The notes beneath the pieces are model-generated. The model ran no database searches. It was given only the letters and a program-made list of their open reading frames with translations, and was not told where the DNA came from. Both the position numbers and the translations under genes were made by a program. From positions 248,001-312,000 of the forward strand of contig VKHL01000002.1 in the NCBI GenBank assembly GCA_015146655.1: a stretch of 64,000 bases of DNA, given 5' to 3'. Shown here piece after piece: positions 1-9,696 of the stretch. Each line of letters starts with the position of its first letter. Within the stretch, counting starts at the first letter, position 1. The DNA comes from Ochromonas danica. Lineage: Eukaryota; Sar; Chrysophyceae; Chromulinales; Chromulinaceae.

Positions 1-93
1 GGATGCCACTTTATGAGAGACTTTGAATTCATCTCCATCACTAGAGATTAAAGTAATTTCTGGTTCTGAGGTTGCATTAGAAAACTCCGCCAT
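1..93 (-). CDS. SKP1/elongin-C family protein, N-terminal part (cut by window edge)
   Basis: Thirty-one codons are visible, from the ATG at 93 down to the window edge. The peptide has a short variable leader (MAEFSNATSEPE) and then ITLISSDGDEFKVSHKVAS. This matches the first beta strand and start of helix 1 of the SKP1 / elongin C BTB/POZ fold, where the family shows an 'L-x-S-S-D-G-x-x-F-x-V' pattern. SKP1 is the adaptor joining F-box proteins to cullin-1 ubiquitin ligases; elongin C does the same job for cullin-2/5 ligases. The visible residues do not separate the two. 'V-x-x-K-V-A' slightly favours SKP1, while 'LISSDG' also fits elongin C. The gene continues to the left. Confidence 0.72.
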   Translation of the reverse strand, partial: MAEFSNATSEPEITLISSDGDEFKVSHKVAS

Positions 94-731
94 ATTTGAC
101 TAGGATTGATTGCTGTTGTTGTTTGTTGTTGATTTGTTGTTGATTTGTTTGTCTTTGCTGCTGGACACCCTCGACCGGGACACGCAGGCACCCACATTTT
201 TCACCCACCCGCCCACACTCACCCACCAACACCAACACCAACACCAGCAACAACAACAGTCCCTCTCTTCTCCACCACTGACTGCTCTTGTTCTGTTCTG
301 TTCTGTTCTTCTGTGCTCTACTTTGTTGTTATTGTTGTTGTTGGACTAGTTGTTGTGAGAAAGTCTGAAGCCTTCTTCAATAAATAATTAATTAAGATGT
401 ATTTGAGGGAGAGGTATTAAATGTGAAGTTGAAACGAGGTTGAAAAGATATGATATTCATCCGATTAAGGGGAGAGAGAAAGCAAATACAACCAATGTGA
501 AGTGTGAGGATGGGAAAGGTCCATGAAGAAAGCGAATAAAGCAACGGAGAAGTTTATAGTTACCGAAAGGCACAAACTATGATGATCATGACATTATCTA
601 TGCCAAGCACTCCATTACTCATACGTGCAAACAAATGCCAAGCACTCCACTGATCCATACATGCAAATACCTTGTCATGAAAGATTCATGCTCTCTTCCT
701 CTCTGGATCAAAACGAAAGACAACACACCAA
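94..731. other. Intergenic region with low-complexity tracts
   Basis: This is the promoter side of the SKP1-like gene and the 3' flank of the silicon-transporter-like gene. Bases 110-150 are TTG/TTTG-rich, 216-258 is a run of CACCAA/CAACAA-type trinucleotides on the plus strand, and 290-345 holds TTCTG and TTGTTG repeats. Short open frames across these tracts are Leu- or Gln/His-rich and look fortuitous. Apart from the tandem duplication at 600-668 I see nothing else. Confidence 0.6.
600..668. repeat. Two-copy imperfect 35-bp tandem duplication
   Basis: ATGCCAAGCACTCCA begins at 600 and again at 635. Both copies continue with a similar tail ending in ATAC-R-TGCAAA, giving a period of 35 bp with a few mismatches. 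The repeat lies just beyond the stop codon of the silicon-transporter-like gene, so it probably falls in its 3' UTR or terminator region. Confidence 0.7.
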
Positions 732-2446
732 TTATACTGAAGTGGCCAAAGACGGTTGCGTTCTGACCAAGACCTCAGCGCTTTCGATCTTGAGCAAGGT
801 TGGCTTGCTATCAGAGCTGGCACGACCATTGTCTCCATCCATATGACCAGCACAGAAGAGCTTGCGAGTAGTGAAGTAGATTGTCCAGGCACAATGTCCA
901 ACACCAAATGAATCCAGCAACAAGCTTAGAAAAGTCACCGTGTAGGCACCAGGCAAGTTCATGAAGCGTAAAGGAAACTCTGCAGCGAGTAATTCAGAGA
1001 GAAGCTGAGCGAAAGCAAGGATGACAAAGACACCAACCAGGCCAGATCTCACTCCAATAAAGAAGATGACTGGATTAATGCCTGTGTTCTTCCAATTCTT
1101 GAAAGTGGTAATTTGAGCTAAGAGAAAGTTAGTCAAGACTGTGAAGAACTGCCTTCCAATGATAAATCGCTTCACATTATCCGGTTTGTTAACAAGTTTG
1201 TGAATCTTATAAGCACGAGGATAGACATCACGAAAGGTTTCAGGGTCCCAATATTGAGTGGCAACAATAGCAATCATCAATCCTTCAAGATAAAAGAGAA
1301 TCCCAAGCAATACAATCAAAAGGATGTAAGCTGCCGGCATGGGGGTTGGAAGAACATAAGCTTCAATAGAGATGCCATACAGAATAATCACCACAGATCC
1401 CATTGTCACCCCTGTGGACCAAAAGTACTTGACATAATCGAAGATCGTGAGATTAGTGTACGTGGGTAGGCCTGATTCATAGTCAGGTCCTCTGTTGAGC
1501 TCTGTGGGGCTCATGGGACCGTTTAATGGTGTCGTGCCCGGAGTGCTCAACTCAACGAACTTATGCTTGCCACTGTCCATAGCTTGGCGAACTTTGCGCA
1601 CTTTATAACACAGGAAATGGGAGACGACTCCATAGAGCAACCACGAGAAGTTGCAAACACCAATGTATTCAGCTCCTAGACAGAGATGAATGATGAACTC
1701 ACAGCCATAGAGATTGAGGAACTGCAGGGTGAACTCTTCCACATAGATCTGACTAATCAGCTGCCCCACAGTTAACGTTAAGAATACTCCTGGTAGTCCT
1801 GTCTCAATAAGAATCAATACCAACAGGGATGGAAGGCCAGCAAAATTATCCGGAATGCCTATTATTCACAAGAGCAACAAGAGGATAACACAAAACAAAC
1901 TAACAAGAAAGAGAGAGAAAGAGGACTTGCTTGGAAAGGTGGTAATCTCAGAGATTAAGAAGACGACAAAGATGACGAAGAACTGTCTGCCCACAAGGAA
2001 CTTCTTGACTTTCTCAGGGCTATCGACCAGTTTCTGACATTTCATCGCACGAGGAAAGCGTTCAGCATAGATGGACATGTCCCACTTCTCCACAGCAACA
2101 CATGCATAATGTAGAGCCTCCACTAAGAGAAAATCATGATATGTCAGCTAAACTCTATCCATAATCAATATCCACAACATCAACATCGCCAATGCTTACC
2201 ATAGGCCAACAGCAACAAACCAAAGAAGAGTAGAACGAAGTTAGCCGGTGGAGGTGCTTCAAGGACACTGTATCCCAAAGCCACTCCAACGAAAAGGACG
2301 ATGATCAATAAGGTGACAGCACAAGTGCCAATGAAGAGCTTGATTCGCTCACACCATTCAGATCGACAGAAGGCATCGTAGATGTTGTCAGGTCCTTCAG
2401 AAGGCTCATTCGAAGACTCAGTAGTCTGCTGCTGATCGTGGGCCAT
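732..2446 (-). CDS. Silicon-transporter (SIT) superfamily-like multi-pass membrane protein
   Basis: Exons 2446-2200, 2122-1931 and 1858-732 join in frame to 521 codons plus stop. The protein is a duplicated membrane unit with about ten hydrophobic helices and a hydrophilic central loop near residues 235-275. Each half has an acidic helix motif (EALH at 84-87; EGLM at 338-341) followed about 40 residues later by GRQ (127-129; 381-383). Diatom silicon transporters carry the same paired EGxQ...GRQ arrangement, with GQL-T-S-Q after the first GRQ; here VGQLISQ follows the first and FAQLLSE the second. The similarity runs along the whole length, so common ancestry is likely. The glutamine of EGxQ is missing in both halves, so silicic acid may not be the substrate. 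The first intron is GT-AG (77 nt). The second is best read as GC-AG (donor GCAAGT, 72 nt). The start is the only ATG that leaves an acidic cytosolic N-terminus before helix 1. Confidence 0.72.
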
Positions 2447-2965
2447 GTTAGGCTGGTGATCAGAGAAATGATTGTGAATGGAAGGGGAAGAGGTCTATTG
2501 ACCCTCTGCCTCTGACCCATTGCGAAGTCAGATAGCAGCGATCATGACGATGAACCAGAGAACATGACTCACTCTAATAAAGTGACCTTAGTCAAAAATG
2601 TCAGAACTTCTTGGCTCTCATGGGGTACTTAACACTCCCCTGTGCTGCTTTTTGATAACAGAATTGTGAGCATACCAAATAACATGATGAAATGGCAAAT
2701 AAATGATACAAAGAATCACAATCTCTCACTTCGAAAACTCGTTTTCTCTACTTTGAAACTCGCATCTCTGCCTCACGCAAAAGTAACCAGCCATGCCTCC
2801 AACTGTCCAACTGTCCAACTGTACAGTGTGTCTTGTAAAATACAAGTCCCTTACTATATTACATCAATCAAGAAAATACAGCAAAGGCTACAAGAGGTGC
2901 AGACAACCTCTTTCTCTTGATTAAACAGATCATACCACTTAGTCACGCAAGAGATGTCAATTAAT
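2447..2965. other. Intergenic region, promoter of the SIT-like gene
   Basis: 519 bp separate two tandem minus-strand genes. The only local structure seen is a threefold CAACTGTC-type 8-bp repeat at about 2800-2823. An open frame at 2642-2920 on the plus strand has no recognisable features and is taken as chance. No RNA gene or clear promoter box was found. Confidence 0.5.
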
Positions 2966-3694
2966 CTACTCACATACTAAGCACTTCCCGCCACAAGTCG
3001 GACATCGAATCACTTTCTTCCCACCACAACTGGGGCAATATAGAGAAAGTTCTCCTCGCTTAACTATTCCAGTCCCTTGGCAATCAGGACAAGGTATTTT
3101 CCCACTACCTTGACACTGGGGGCAGCTGCCTTCAGAAACCATCCCATGAGAAGGTTGTCTCCCTTCAAGACGTTCTACAAGTTCTTGTGTGTATGCTGGT
3201 AAGTCAGATAAGCGACCCTGCAGAAAGCAAGCCCAATTTCCATGTTTCGCAGCCAATCGCACGAACAATTCTTCGAAAGTTATACAGCGTCTACAATTGT
3301 CATTATACAGCTTGAAAACAATGGGTATATGAGAGTTAGTCTGCAAATAATCCTGCAACATCTCATCGGAGTAAACAGTTTCCACACAGCCAGCACAACT
3401 TCTGGGGTGTTGAGAGGAAGAGAGGTGAAGGCTGTCCAATGCTGCTGATAACTTCTTTACTTCCATGTCAATATCTCGACCAATAATAAACTCCTTGGTC
3501 ATGTCATTTCCTTGTAGGATCTGTACAATAGGTAGTTTTGGCTGCTGGGAGTTATCATCAACAGAATGATGCATCTTCATTCTGATGTGTGAGGCGTCAG
3601 CATGCCTATCTCTGAGGGAAAAGCTATAAGATTGAACTACATTACACCAAGCCACTGAGATAATCAAATAGAGCCAACTCCAACTCACCATCAT
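2966..3694 (-). CDS. Thioredoxin-like / DnaJ-type zinc-finger fusion, secretory or plastid leader
   Basis: A single exon of 242 residues. Residues 1-22 form a signal peptide (MMVSWSWLYLIISVAWCNVV) followed by Q-S-Y-S-F-S and a basic, Ser/His-rich stretch. An aromatic residue just after the likely cleavage site, followed by a positively charged segment, is the pattern of bipartite plastid leaders in secondary-plastid algae. Plastid targeting is therefore plausible but unproven. Residues about 100-175 resemble a thioredoxin fold with an N-C-R-R-C redox motif ('PIVFKLYNDNCRRC'). Residues about 190-242 hold four CxxC motifs (CPQCQGSG, CPDCQGTG, CPSCGGKK, CPTCGGKC), the DnaJ-type zinc-binding pattern, without a J domain. 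Plant proteins such as BSD2 and LQY1 use similar zinc fingers as plastid chaperones or disulfide isomerases. A redox-chaperone role is inferred from this. Confidence 0.72.
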   Translation of the reverse strand: MMVSWSWLYLIISVAWCNVVQSYSFSLRDRHADASHIRMKMHHSVDDNSQQPKLPIVQILQGNDMTKEFIIGRDIDMEVKKLSAALDSLHLSSSQHPRSCAGCVETVYSDEMLQDYLQTNSHIPIVFKLYNDNCRRCITFEELFVRLAAKHGNWACFLQGRLSDLPAYTQELVERLEGRQPSHGMVSEGSCPQCQGSGKIPCPDCQGTGIVKRGELSLYCPSCGGKKVIRCPTCGGKCLVCE

Positions 3695-3725
3695 CTTTCA
3701 CTCATCCCATATCATTCACACTTCG

Positions 3726-3786
3726 TTAACTTATGAGGATGACATTAACTTATGAAGAAACACATCCAAGACATTAACTTAACAAG
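3726..3786 (+). promoter_or_regulatory. Three TTAACTTA-type promoter elements
   Basis: TTAACTTATGAG (3726), TTAACTTATGAAG (3745) and TTAACTTAACAAG (3774) are repeated in the 127-bp gap between two divergent genes. They lie 36-96 nt before the Sel1 gene start codon. The same core occurs before other genes of this window (13721-13733 on the minus strand; 29320-29333; 34317-34354). A promoter or leader role is inferred from position and recurrence only. Confidence 0.5.
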
Positions 3787-3821
3787 AACAACTTCCCATT
3801 TTGTCAGTCAAAATAGAAAAT

Positions 3822-5008
3822 ATGAGATTCTCCCATGTTACTCTAGTATCAACTCTTATTTTCTTTCTCTTATTTTCTTTCTCTTATATTCCTATATCTT
3901 GTTCTCCCTTTACAACTTCCACTACTCCAGTAGATATTCGAATAGGAGAAGAACAAGGTCTGACTGCACAAAGTTCCATCTCAGCTGACACTTTACAGAA
4001 AATCCTTGCAGGTGTACAGAATGGTAATCGAGAGAATATCTACTTCTATGGTCTCTTGAAGCTCTATGGTATTAGTGTAGTGAAGGACACAGCTGGAGCA
4101 GCGGAACAGTTTCTGCGTGCCAGCCAATTAGGGCACAAGGAAGCCACCACAGCCTATGGGGTCATTCGCTTCTTAGGTGGAGATGGGAAGAAGGAAGACT
4201 ATACTACAGCTATTCGATTCTTTCGAGAAGGAGTCTCTCTAGGTGATATGGTGAGTTGTTACCTCTTCTTAGTGTTTCCTACTGCTCACCCCGATACTCA
4301 CTGATACTAACTGTCTCTCATGCTTTGCTTTCCTTTGCTTTGGCCAAAATCAACGTTGGCATTGATGTCTGATCAGAATGCTCATTGGCTTCTTGGCAAG
4401 TAAGCAAAGCATATTTTGTCTTTTAGGTCTTTATATTGTGTGGATCATAATGGTGCTAATTATTGAGCAGAATGCTTCTGGAGGGTAAGGGCGTTAGCTC
4501 TCCTGCTCACACTGAGGCTGCTTTACTCTTACGCAAAGCTTCTGAAGAAGGAAATGTACCTCAAGCTCATCATTTACTTGGTGTAATGTATGAATATGGT
4601 CTTGGTGTGATGCAGAACTTTCAGACCGCTGGGAAATATTATCATCGAGGTGCAGAACAACATTATGTAGAGTCCATGTACCACTTAGCTTTGATGTACG
4701 CCTATGGTAGAGGCTATCAGCAAGATTTGGTCAAGGCCAGATCATTGCTTGATGCAGCGGCTAGAAGCAACCATGCACCTTCGATGTACTACATTGGTAT
4801 CTTCAAAACCTACGGCTATGGGGGCTTGATGGTGAATTATGAACAAGCTATCAATTGGTTTGAACGAGCTGCTTCGATGGGTGATCCTCGCATTAGCGAC
4901 AAAGCGGCAAGGAATGCTCAAGAATTGAAAGAAAGTCTGACCAATGCACTCGAACGGAATGAAGACATGTTGAATGCTTTCCAAGCTCGTGGCGGACAAT
5001 CGGATTGA
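3822..5008 (+). CDS. Secreted/ER Sel1-repeat protein
   Basis: Exons 3822-4250, 4377-4399 and 4471-5008 join in frame to 329 residues. The ATG at 3822 opens a clear signal peptide (MRFSHVTLVSTLIFFLLFSF, then SYIPISCS). The rest is a run of Sel1-like TPR repeats: 'A-x-x-x-Y-G-x-x-R-F-L-G-G-D-G', 'HHLLGVMYEYGLGV', 'YHLALMYAYGRGY' and 'YYIGIFKTYGYGG', ending in a short charged helix. Sel1 repeats form alpha solenoids for protein binding; the ER-luminal members SEL1L/Hrd3 serve ER-associated degradation. There is no C-terminal membrane anchor, so it is either luminal or exported. The middle exon is only 23 nt and codes for N-A-H-W-L-L-G plus two bases of a Lys codon. Without it the repeat would be broken, which supports the microexon. 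Confidence 0.8.
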
Positions 5009-5199
5009 ATCACAGAGTATCTCTTATTTAAATGGCATTATGAAAAGGTCTCATAAAATAGTGTTTCGCTCTTAGCTTACAACGATGAATACCATTCGAA
5101 GGACTACTCAATTCAGAATTCTAAAATGAGTTAACTACATCTCTCTGTGGCCTGCATCGTAAAAACCCTGCAATTGCACTGTGGGACTCATGATAGTTC

Positions 5200-6280
5200 T
5201 TAGAGAGTTGGGTAAGAAGGAGGGCCAGAGAGGATACCACACTGGCCTTCTGCCTGGCTCACACCGCGAGCCAAGCGGATGTAGCCATCCTCACCCCAGG
5301 AAGTGCCCCAAGAATTCTTTACCTTGTAGTAATCAGTGCCGTCATCGGTACCATAACCAACTGCAAGCACTCCATGATCCAAGTCAGTACCGCAGTCAGC
5401 AGTGAACACACCAGACTTGTAGAGCTGGAACTTAACTTGATCAGCCTCGATGGCCACAGAGACTGGCTGCTGAGCCAGAGCAGACATAAGAGCTGAGTCG
5501 GAGTTAGTTTCCACATCAGTGTAGCTGCTGGGAGCAACCTTGGAGTCCAAAGTGCAAGAGCTCTGAGAGCAAGTGCCTGCCTTTTCGGTGGTGCCAGATG
5601 TGTAAGGGTAGTCAGCTTCGTAGCACAGACCGCCATTCTTCTTCACCCACTTGAAGGCATGATCCATAAGACCCCCATTGCAGCCAAGATCGGTCCCACC
5701 GTTCTTGTAGTTGTCACAGTCCACCAGGTTTTGCTCTGAGAAGGAGTTCAAAGTGCCATACTTAATATAGTAGGCGCCTTCTAGAGCTCCAGTGGTGGAG
5801 AAAGACCAGCAAGATCCACAAGATCCTTGATCTTTAACACCAGTGACGGCTCCAGAGGAAACCCAATCAACTGAAGAGGGAAGAGTGGAAAGGACTTGGG
5901 GAGCCTTGTGAATACGCTCACTGCGAGGCACAACACGCTTGGCGAGACCGAGCTTGACATACTCTCTCCATTCATCGAGAGAGAAGTGGGAGAATTGGTT
6001 ATGACCCAGCTTGAAGGTGTAGTTGCCGGCATTGTGGGTTTCGATGATGTCATCATTGTTGGCAAAGTTGACCAACATGTGGACAAAGTGAGAACCAGAT
6101 TTAGCAACTACAGAGTGCTGCTTCATCCAGTTAAAGAACTTCTCCTCGTAGTATTCACGAGGATGAAGATTAGCAGCCACGATGGCCAGCTGTTCATTTC
6201 ATAATTGCATTAAAATGAATTTGTCACAACACATGAGAGATTGAACTTACCACGACGAGAACGATGGTGAAGCGAAGCAT
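5200..6280 (-). CDS. Cathepsin L-like cysteine protease (papain family C1A), preproenzyme
   Basis: Exons 6280-6251 and 6189-5200 (61-nt intron) give 339 residues. The 10-codon first exon completes a signal peptide, MLRFTIVLVVLAIVAANL. Residues about 20-105 are an I29-type inhibitory propeptide, with 'FKLGHNQFSHFSLDEW' as the GNFD-like region. The mature enzyme starts near residue 113 (LPSSVDW). The catalytic set is complete: oxyanion Gln and Cys137 in DQGSCGSCWSF, His in LDHGVLAVGYG, and Asn in KNSWGTSWGEDGY. GCNGGLMDHAF is typical of the cathepsin L group. A lysosomal or phagosomal digestive protease is the likely role. The 3' end converges with the Sel1 gene, with 191 bp between stop codons. 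Confidence 0.93.
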
Positions 6281-6755
6281 GCTATCTGTAGACAGCGAAG
6301 AAGATCTTGCGGTCTTATTGGTTGTGATGGGAGGAGGCCATGGTCAACGCGTCAACGCCATGCAGATGCTTCGGACAGAGAGGATTGTGGAGCAAAGGAG
6401 GGTTGATTGACAAGAAGAGCTGCAATGGGGTGGTGGCTCTCACTGGGTGAGAGAAGTCAAACTATGCTCCACACAAACTCTTACTTTTTGCATTAATACT
6501 CGCACATTTTCACTTTCAATTTCTACACGTTTTCGAATCCTGTGTCCAAGCACAGTAGAGTACTGTGGTGACTAATCTCTCGTTGCCTTTGTACAACAAC
6601 AGGTAGTGGTAGTATGAAGGAGGATTTTGACTGTGTTAAAGGAACGTTAAGATGAGTAGCCACTAACCCACTAGCTTAAATACTCTATAATGATGGTTCT
6701 GTGATCATGGGAGGCAATTTCCATCTATAATATCGTCTATTGCATTACCTGCCAT
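6281..6755. other. Intergenic region
   Basis: 475 bp lie between the protease start and the 3' end of the carboxylase gene, both on the minus strand. The part next to the protease (6330-6450) is purine-rich with a GTCAACGCGTCAACG doublet near 6343. Nothing with a clear function was identified. Confidence 0.4.
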
Positions 6756-9218
6756 TTATTCAAATTCAATGATAACCTCATCCACCTTCAATGCGGCACC
6801 CGCAGCCTTGTTAATCTTCTTTACCTTCTGTTTTTTCTCTGCACGCAGAATGTTCTGCATCTTCATGGCCTCAACCACGCATAGCTGCTGGCCGACTTCC
6901 ACAGTCTGTCCTTCATGGACACTGCAAGAGATAAGAGTGCCAGGCATAGGGCTGATTAGAGATTTGGAAAAATCCTTCACTTCAGGCTTCAACATATGCT
7001 GGTGCATTGCGTGTTCCTTGGGAGAGCGCACAATAATCTCTTGCTCACAACCACGGAAGCGCAACAAAAGACCTTCAGCAGTGCGCTGGAGATATTGCAC
7101 AGTGGTTTTCTGTTCTTGGTGTTCTTCATTGAAGAAATGCATTTGAGCCAGGATTTGTCCAGGCTCCCAATCTAACTGACCCACATGTATTTCAACGCGT
7201 TTTTCTTCAATGGGCTTGAGATTAGCGTCAAGAGGAGCGATGGAGGCAATGAGCTGATCAGCGATACGAGTGAAGACCTCATAGGCTTGACCTTTAGGAC
7301 CATCAATAACGGCAATACTGACATTTTGCTGTTCCTCGGCAAACTCCAAATGAGCGTTATGCTGGATATGAGTGTTAATCGTGTTATGAGTAAGAGGATT
7401 GGAAGAAACTGTTTTCAACAGATGCTCATTCTGGGCGAGATGCAGTGCCACAGCTGATGCCAACATTTGATGATGCTCCAAAGGAGAGAGTTCCACACGC
7501 TTGAATCCATTTGGATACTCTTCGGCAATGAACTTTGTGCAGTAGTTACCCACACGGAAGCTGAAATCAATTTCATTCATTAGCACAACGATGTGAGAAG
7601 AGATAGACAAGCAACTTACTTCTTGTTGCGCATGATAGAGCGCAAGAAAGTGAGATTGTTACCCAATCCTTGCACCAAATAGTTATCGAGAGCATCCTCC
7701 ATGATAGCAATGGCACGCTTGCGAGTAGGTCCCCAGGTAACAAGCTTCGAAATCATAGGGTCGTAGTGCATGGAGATGGCACCACCTTCGAAAACACCGG
7801 TATCAATACGCACACTACCTTCATCGTTAGCATAGATAGTTGGCTCTTTATACTGAATAAGAGGACCGATAGAAGGCAAGAAGTTACGAGTGGGGTCTTC
7901 AGCATAGACACGAGACTCGATAGCAGATCCCTTGAAAGGCAGGCATTGCTGCTTTACAAGGCGTTCAGGCAAAGGCTTGCCTGCCGCGATCCAAAGCATA
8001 TGCTCCACCAAATCTTCACCAGTAACCAACTCGGTGATGGGGTGCTCCACTTGCAAACGGGTGTTCATCTCCAAGAAATAAAAGTTCTGCTTGTCATCTG
8101 CAAGCATTTCTACAGTACCCGCAGAGCGATAGTTGACAGCCTTGCAAAGGGCAATGGCTTGCTCTTGCATTTTGCGACGAGTCTCAGGGGTAAGGAGACA
8201 AGAAGGAGATTCCTCAACCACCTTCTGGTTGCGGCGCTGCACAGAGCACTCTCTCTCAGGGAAAGCCACCACATTACCGAAGGTATCGGCCACAACTTGG
8301 ATCTCAATATGGTGAGGGTTTTCAATGAAGCGCTCAATAAGCATGCGGTCATCACCGAAAGAACTCAAGGCTTCAGCCTTGCTCAGACGGAAACCTTCAC
8401 GGACCTCATCATCGCTATAAGCCACACGCATACCCTTTCCTCCACCACCAGCAGATGCTTTGATCATCACAGGATATCCAACCTCGCGAGCAAGCTCGAC
8501 GGCCCTCTCTTCGTTCTCAACCTCACCTTCGAAACCGGGAATAACGAAGCAACCTGCCTGTTTAGCGATCTTCTTGCTATTGATCTAACAAGAAAAAGGA
8601 TTTATTTCAGAAAAGACAGAACGCGAAAGAGCTAAATGAGTCGTACCTTATCACCAAGATCATTCATAGGGCCACTGGTGGGGCCAATGAAGGCAATTCC
8701 AGCAGCTTCCACCAGATCCACAAACTTGGCATTCTCTAACGAAGCAAGATCGAACAGGTTTAAAATAAAGTCAAAACGACATCAATTACAGCACTACCAT
8801 ACCAGAGAGAAAGCCATATCCGGGATGGATACCCTGGGCTCCAGATTTCTTAGCAACTTCAATGATACGATCCATGCGCAGATAGGAGTCCTTGGAAAGG
8901 GCTGTACCCACACAATAAGCCTGAAATTCAAAGAAAACCCAGTCAATTTATTCCACGGCAGGAACGCACTAAACATCATCTTACCTCATCAGCCAAGCGA
9001 ACATGCATGGAAGCAGCATCGGCATCACTGTAGATGGCCACAGTTTTCACACCAAGCTTCTTCGCAGTGCGAATAACACGACAAGCAATCTCTCCACGAT
9101 TGGCAATAAGGATCTTATCAAAAGGCTTCTCAGGCTGAGTATGCTTAGCACGTCTCAGAACAGATGTAGTGCTAGTGATGTTCAGTTTGCAGAAATTAGT
9201 CTGAAGAGAACGAATCAT
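6756..9218 (-). CDS. PCCA: Propionyl-CoA carboxylase alpha subunit, mitochondrial
   Basis: Five exons, 9218-8985, 8920-8803, 8735-8647, 8584-7620 and 7560-6756, join in frame to 736 residues, close to the family's usual length. The N-terminus ([20 protein letters not shown] plus LRRAKH) is basic and hydroxylated, like a mitochondrial presequence. The biotin carboxylase domain follows: [31 protein letters not shown], the ATP-grasp loop [12 protein letters not shown], and [15 protein letters not shown] linker with [10 protein letters not shown] resembles the PCC BT domain. The C-terminal biotinyl domain has VVEAMKMQN with the target lysine at residue 702, 35 residues from the end. EAMKMQN and the BT-like linker favour PCCA over methylcrotonyl-CoA carboxylase. 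The enzyme carboxylates propionyl-CoA to methylmalonyl-CoA together with a beta subunit not encoded here. All four introns are 59-67 nt. Confidence 0.9.
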
Positions 9219-9696
9219 CTTGATGCTTCTTCTATCAACTCAGTAAGAAAAAATAAAATAGGATCAAGCTTGGCTTTAATTAAAAATATAGAGCTCTTGT
9301 GAAAGATAGAACGCAAAGAAGTTCCAAGTCTAAGAGCACAATCTTTTCTGATGAAAGAGCAAGCTGCTGACCGTGGACGGCAGGGTGAGTGATGAGATGG
9401 CTTGATGGAACAAAGGATTGCAAAGCAGAGTGCAGAGGAAACACACCGGCAGCTTGAACTTCCTGCCCAGGCTCCCCACTCCCCGCCGCTTCATTCCACG
9501 ACAGCCCACAGCAGTGCAGAAAAAACACCTCAAAGTGTTTCTTCTTGTGGAAATTGGAAGTTGGCGGGTTGACGTTTCCTCGAAATGTGAAAATACGTTG
9601 CTAGGAAGGTTAATGAATTGTGCAATATAAGCTGAGCGGAGAGGAAGGGCACGATGATGATATATTTGTATTCTGCATGAAGTTTGTTTGTCAATT
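9219..9696. other. Divergent promoter region, PCCA / coiled-coil gene
   Basis: 478 bp shared by two divergent genes. The PCCA side is A/T-rich with TTAATTAAAAATATA at about 9276-9290. The centre (9360-9520) is more GC-rich. No TTAACTTA-type element was seen. Confidence 0.4.

Noticed and set aside
110-387. Two overlapping short open frames upstream of the SKP1-like gene
   Set aside because: They lie in TTG, CAACAA and TTCTG repeats and have no protein-like features; this is promoter-side low complexity.
6520-6560. Sequence resembling a tRNA T-arm (TTCGAATCC)
   Set aside because: No matching acceptor, D or anticodon stems are found on either side.
7670-8635. Long plus-strand open frame of about 320 codons opposite the carboxylase gene
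   Set aside because: It is antisense to the well-supported PCCA exons, crosses an exon-intron junction, and shows no recognisable domain.
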